This document shows, piece after piece, positions 4,508 to 6,803 of a stretch of DNA of 6,803 nucleotides. The number at the start of each line of letters is the position of its first letter. The first letter of the stretch is position 1. The translations under genes were made by a program, and so were the position numbers. Where the stretch lies: positions 1 to 6,803 of the forward strand of contig JAKAWN010000367.1 in NCBI GenBank assembly GCA_021827245.1, in the 5' to 3' direction. The stretch is from Acidobacteriota bacterium. GTDB lineage: Bacteria; Acidobacteriota; Terriglobia; UBA7540. Under the pieces are notes generated by a model. It was not told the DNA's origin and did not search any database. It saw only the letters and a program-made list of their open reading frames with translations.

Positions 4508-6803
4508 ATGGCGACACTTGAACAAATCACCCGTGGTGCGGCAGTCAAAGGCATTCTGCCGGATGGCATTGTCACGATCAGCGACGTGCGCTGGATCGGC
4601 GCCGTCGCCATTGAGGTGACCTACAAAGACGCCGGCGGGCGGCTCGGCGGCGAATTGCTGTATCGCGACCGCGAGCCGACGCTTGATATCGTCGAAGCCG
4701 GCCGACCATGGAGTTTTGACGGCGACAGTGCGCTGTTCCGTTTGCTCTCCGAAGCCAACCGTATCCGGCTGGCGTATCTATTTGACCCGTTGTTGGCTGT
4801 TCATACATCACTTGTCGAGCCATTGCCCCACCAGATCACGGCGGTTTACAGCGAGATGCTTTCCCGCCAACCGCTGCGTTTTCTTCTGGCGGATGACCCG
4901 GGCGCCGGCAAGACGATTATGACGGGCCTGTTGATTAAGGAACTCCACGCCCGCGGCGACTTACAGCGCTGCTTGATCGTCTGCCCCGGCAATCTCGTAG
5001 AGCAATGGCAGGATGAACTCGACCGCCGTTTCCAACTGCCGTTCGAGATCATGACCAACGATGGGCTTCAATCAGCCCGCACCGGGAATTGGTTTAGCGA
5101 AACTCCGCTGGCCATCTGCCGGCTGGACAAGCTCAGCCGCGATGAAGATACCCAGGCCAAGCTGCAACAGACGGATTGGGACCTGATCGTCTGTGATGAA
5201 GCGCATAAGCTCAGTGCCACGTACGATGGCAACGAAATCAAATACACCAAACGTTACCGGCTCGGCCAATTACTCTCCGCACTTACGCGGCATTTCCTGC
5301 TTTTGACCGCCACGCCGCACAACGGGAAGGAAGCCGACTTCCAGTTGTTCATGGCCTTGCTCGACGGCGACCGGTTCGAGGGGAAATTCCGCGACGGCGT
5401 TCACGTCACTGATACCGCGGACATGATGCGCCGTCTGGTCAAAGAACAATTGCTTAAATTCGACGGAACACCCCTGTTCCCGGAGCGGCGGGCGTACACG
5501 GTGAATTATTCGCTATCCGATGCGGAAGCCGAGCTTTACAAGCTGGTTACCGATTATGTCCGGGAGGAATTCAATCGGGCCGAGGCGCTGGAAAACGAGG
5601 GCCGCAAGGGAACCGTCGGCTTTGCTTTGACAATCCTTCAGCGCCGGCTGGCATCGTCTCCGGAGGCGATCCTTCAATCTCTGCGCCGCCGCCGCGAGCG
5701 CCTTGAAAAACGCCTGCGCGAAGAAGAGCTTCTCAAACGCGGCGCTCAAATCGACATGACGGCGGAGCTGCCCGCAATGACCAACGACGACCTTGCGGAC
5801 CTTGATGATGCTCCCGACCGCGAGATCGAGGAAACCGAGGAGCGTGTCGTTGACCAGGCCTCCGCCGCCCGGACCATCGCGGAACTGCGGACCGAGATCG
5901 CCTTGTTACAGGATTTAGAGCGCACAGCGCTTCGCGTGCGTCAGTCCGGCACCGACCGCAAATGGGATGAGCTCTCGCGGATTCTTCAGGATAATTCCGA
6001 AATGTTCGACGCCCACGGTCATCGCCGCAAGCTCGTCATCTTCACTGAGCACCGCGACACGCTGAATTACCTGTCGGAAAAGATCAGAGCACTACTGGGC
6101 CGACCGGAGGCTGTTGTCGTTATTCATGGCGGTATTGGGCGCGAGGATCGACGCAAAGCCCAGGAATCCTTTACCCAGGATAAAGAGGTCGAAATCCTGG
6201 TTGCGACCGACGCCGCCGGCGAAGGCATCAACCTGCAACGGGCGCACCTGATGGTCAATTACGACCTGCCGTGGAACCCCAATCGGCTTGAGCAACGTTT
6301 CGGCCGCATTCACCGCATCGGGCAGACCGAAGTTTGTCACCTGTGGAACCTCGTCGCCAAGGACACACGGGAGGGCGAGGTCTATTTTCGGCTATTGGAA
6401 AAGATCGCTGAAGAGCGTGACGCGCTTGGCGGGCAGGTCTTTGACGTACTGGGGCAGTTGACCTTTGAGGACCGACCGCTTCGCGAGCTTCTGCTTGAAG
6501 CGATACGCTACGGCGACCAGCCAGTGGTGAAAGCACGTTTATTCCAAGTTGTCGAAAAGGCTTTGGACCGGCAGCGCCTGCGTGAACTTATTGAAAGCCG
6601 CGCCCTGGCGCACGACGCCATGGATGTAACCAAGGTCCGGCAAATTCGCCAAGATATGCAGCGGGCCGAGGCGCGGCGTTTGCAGCCGCATTTCATCGCC
6701 TCATTCTTTATCGAGGCGTTTACGCTGCTTGGCGGGACAATTCACGAACGGGAAACAAAGCGGTACGAGATCAAACATGTCCACGCTCTCATTCGTAACC
6801 TTG
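4508..6803 (+). CDS. SNF2-type helicase, DrmD-like, 3' end outside the window (partial)
   Basis: 765 codons are present and open to the right edge. It is an ATP-driven DNA translocase of superfamily 2. Walker A is DDPGAGKT (129-136, Lys135), motif II is DEAH (230-233), motif III is TATPHNG (267-273), motif V is ATDAAGEGINLQ (566-577) and motif VI is QRFGRIHRIGQ (596-606). Between the two RecA lobes is a long insertion with a basic coiled-coil-like helix (~393-412) and an acidic stretch after it. The N-terminal ~105 residues and the Walker A spelling DDPGAGKT recall DrmD of DISARM and helicases beside DUF1156 methyltransferases and DUF499 ATPases. Which of these is closest cannot be settled here. 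ATG 4508 has only a weak GGAA eight bases upstream. The gene sits 31 bases after the TIR gene with no terminator between, so co-transcription is likely. Its codons are visibly richer in G and C than those of the genes to its left. Confidence 0.9.
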   Translation, partial: MATLEQITRGAAVKGILPDGIVTISDVRWIGAVAIEVTYKDAGGRLGGELLYRDREPTLDIVEAGRPWSFDGDSALFRLLSEANRIRLAYLFDPLLAVHTSLVEPLPHQITAVYSEMLSRQPLRFLLADDPGAGKTIMTGLLIKELHARGDLQRCLIVCPGNLVEQWQDELDRRFQLPFEIMTNDGLQSARTGNWFSETPLAICRLDKLSRDEDTQAKLQQTDWDLIVCDEAHKLSATYDGNEIKYTKRYRLGQLLSALTRHFLLLTATPHNGKEADFQLFMALLDGDRFEGKFRDGVHVTDTADMMRRLVKEQLLKFDGTPLFPERRAYTVNYSLSDAEAELYKLVTDYVREEFNRAEALENEGRKGTVGFALTILQRRLASSPEAILQSLRRRRERLEKRLREEELLKRGAQIDMTAELPAMTNDDLADLDDAPDREIEETEERVVDQASAARTIAELRTEIALLQDLERTALRVRQSGTDRKWDELSRILQDNSEMFDAHGHRRKLVIFTEHRDTLNYLSEKIRALLGRPEAVVVIHGGIGREDRRKAQESFTQDKEVEILVATDAAGEGINLQRAHLMVNYDLPWNPNRLEQRFGRIHRIGQTEVCHLWNLVAKDTREGEVYFRLLEKIAEERDALGGQVFDVLGQLTFEDRPLRELLLEAIRYGDQPVVKARLFQVVEKALDRQRLRELIESRALAHDAMDVTKVRQIRQDMQRAEARRLQPHFIASFFIEAFTLLGGTIHERETKRYEIKHVHALIRNL

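Noticed and set aside
1..6803. CRISPR array, tRNA, rRNA or riboswitch
   Set aside because: No regularly spaced repeats beyond the two-copy unit at 70-118 and no tRNA- or rRNA-like sequence was seen on either strand.

Overview
The window looks like accessory DNA from a Gram-negative, probably proteobacterial, genome. It reads as a defence island that landed in a decayed mobile element. The lineage inference is weak. It rests on a trbB-type conjugation ATPase fossil at the left, mid-to-high GC content, Shine-Dalgarno-led genes and a TTG start. No genus can be named.

Left edge (1-576): no intact gene is visible. There is an open reading stretch of unknown nature that runs in from outside. A two-copy ~25-bp direct repeat resembles the ends of IS21-type insertion sequences. 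A short scrap carries a PfkB sugar-kinase signature. Last comes the C-terminal part of a TrbB conjugation ATPase, broken by a one-base frameshift near 300. These are pieces of unrelated genes stitched together, as expected at a hot spot for insertion and decay.

Minus-strand gene (577-2331): a ~584-residue protein whose C-terminus has a DUF4209/HEPN-like R-N-x3-H motif, so it is a candidate RNase-type effector. Its start region faces a second transcription unit across about 215 bp. That gap contains a good minus-strand promoter and several CTATA-centred inverted repeats that look like repressor operators.

Plus-strand operon (2547 to the right edge): four tightly packed genes. In order they are an XRE-family repressor, an ImmA/IrrE zinc protease (TTG start, 4-base overlap with the repressor), a small TIR-domain protein with a C-terminal membrane anchor, and a large SNF2-type helicase that runs off the window. 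The helicase resembles those of DISARM (DrmD) and other methyltransferase-linked phage-defence loci.

Proposed logic (inference): the repressor keeps both the operon and the divergent HEPN gene low by binding the shared operators. When a damage or infection signal activates the protease, it cleaves the repressor. The membrane-tethered TIR NADase candidate and the HEPN RNase candidate would then rise, as in CapH/CapP control of CBASS or ImmR/ImmA control of integrative elements. The helicase may belong to this switch or may be the first gene of an adjacent restriction-like system whose remainder lies to the right.
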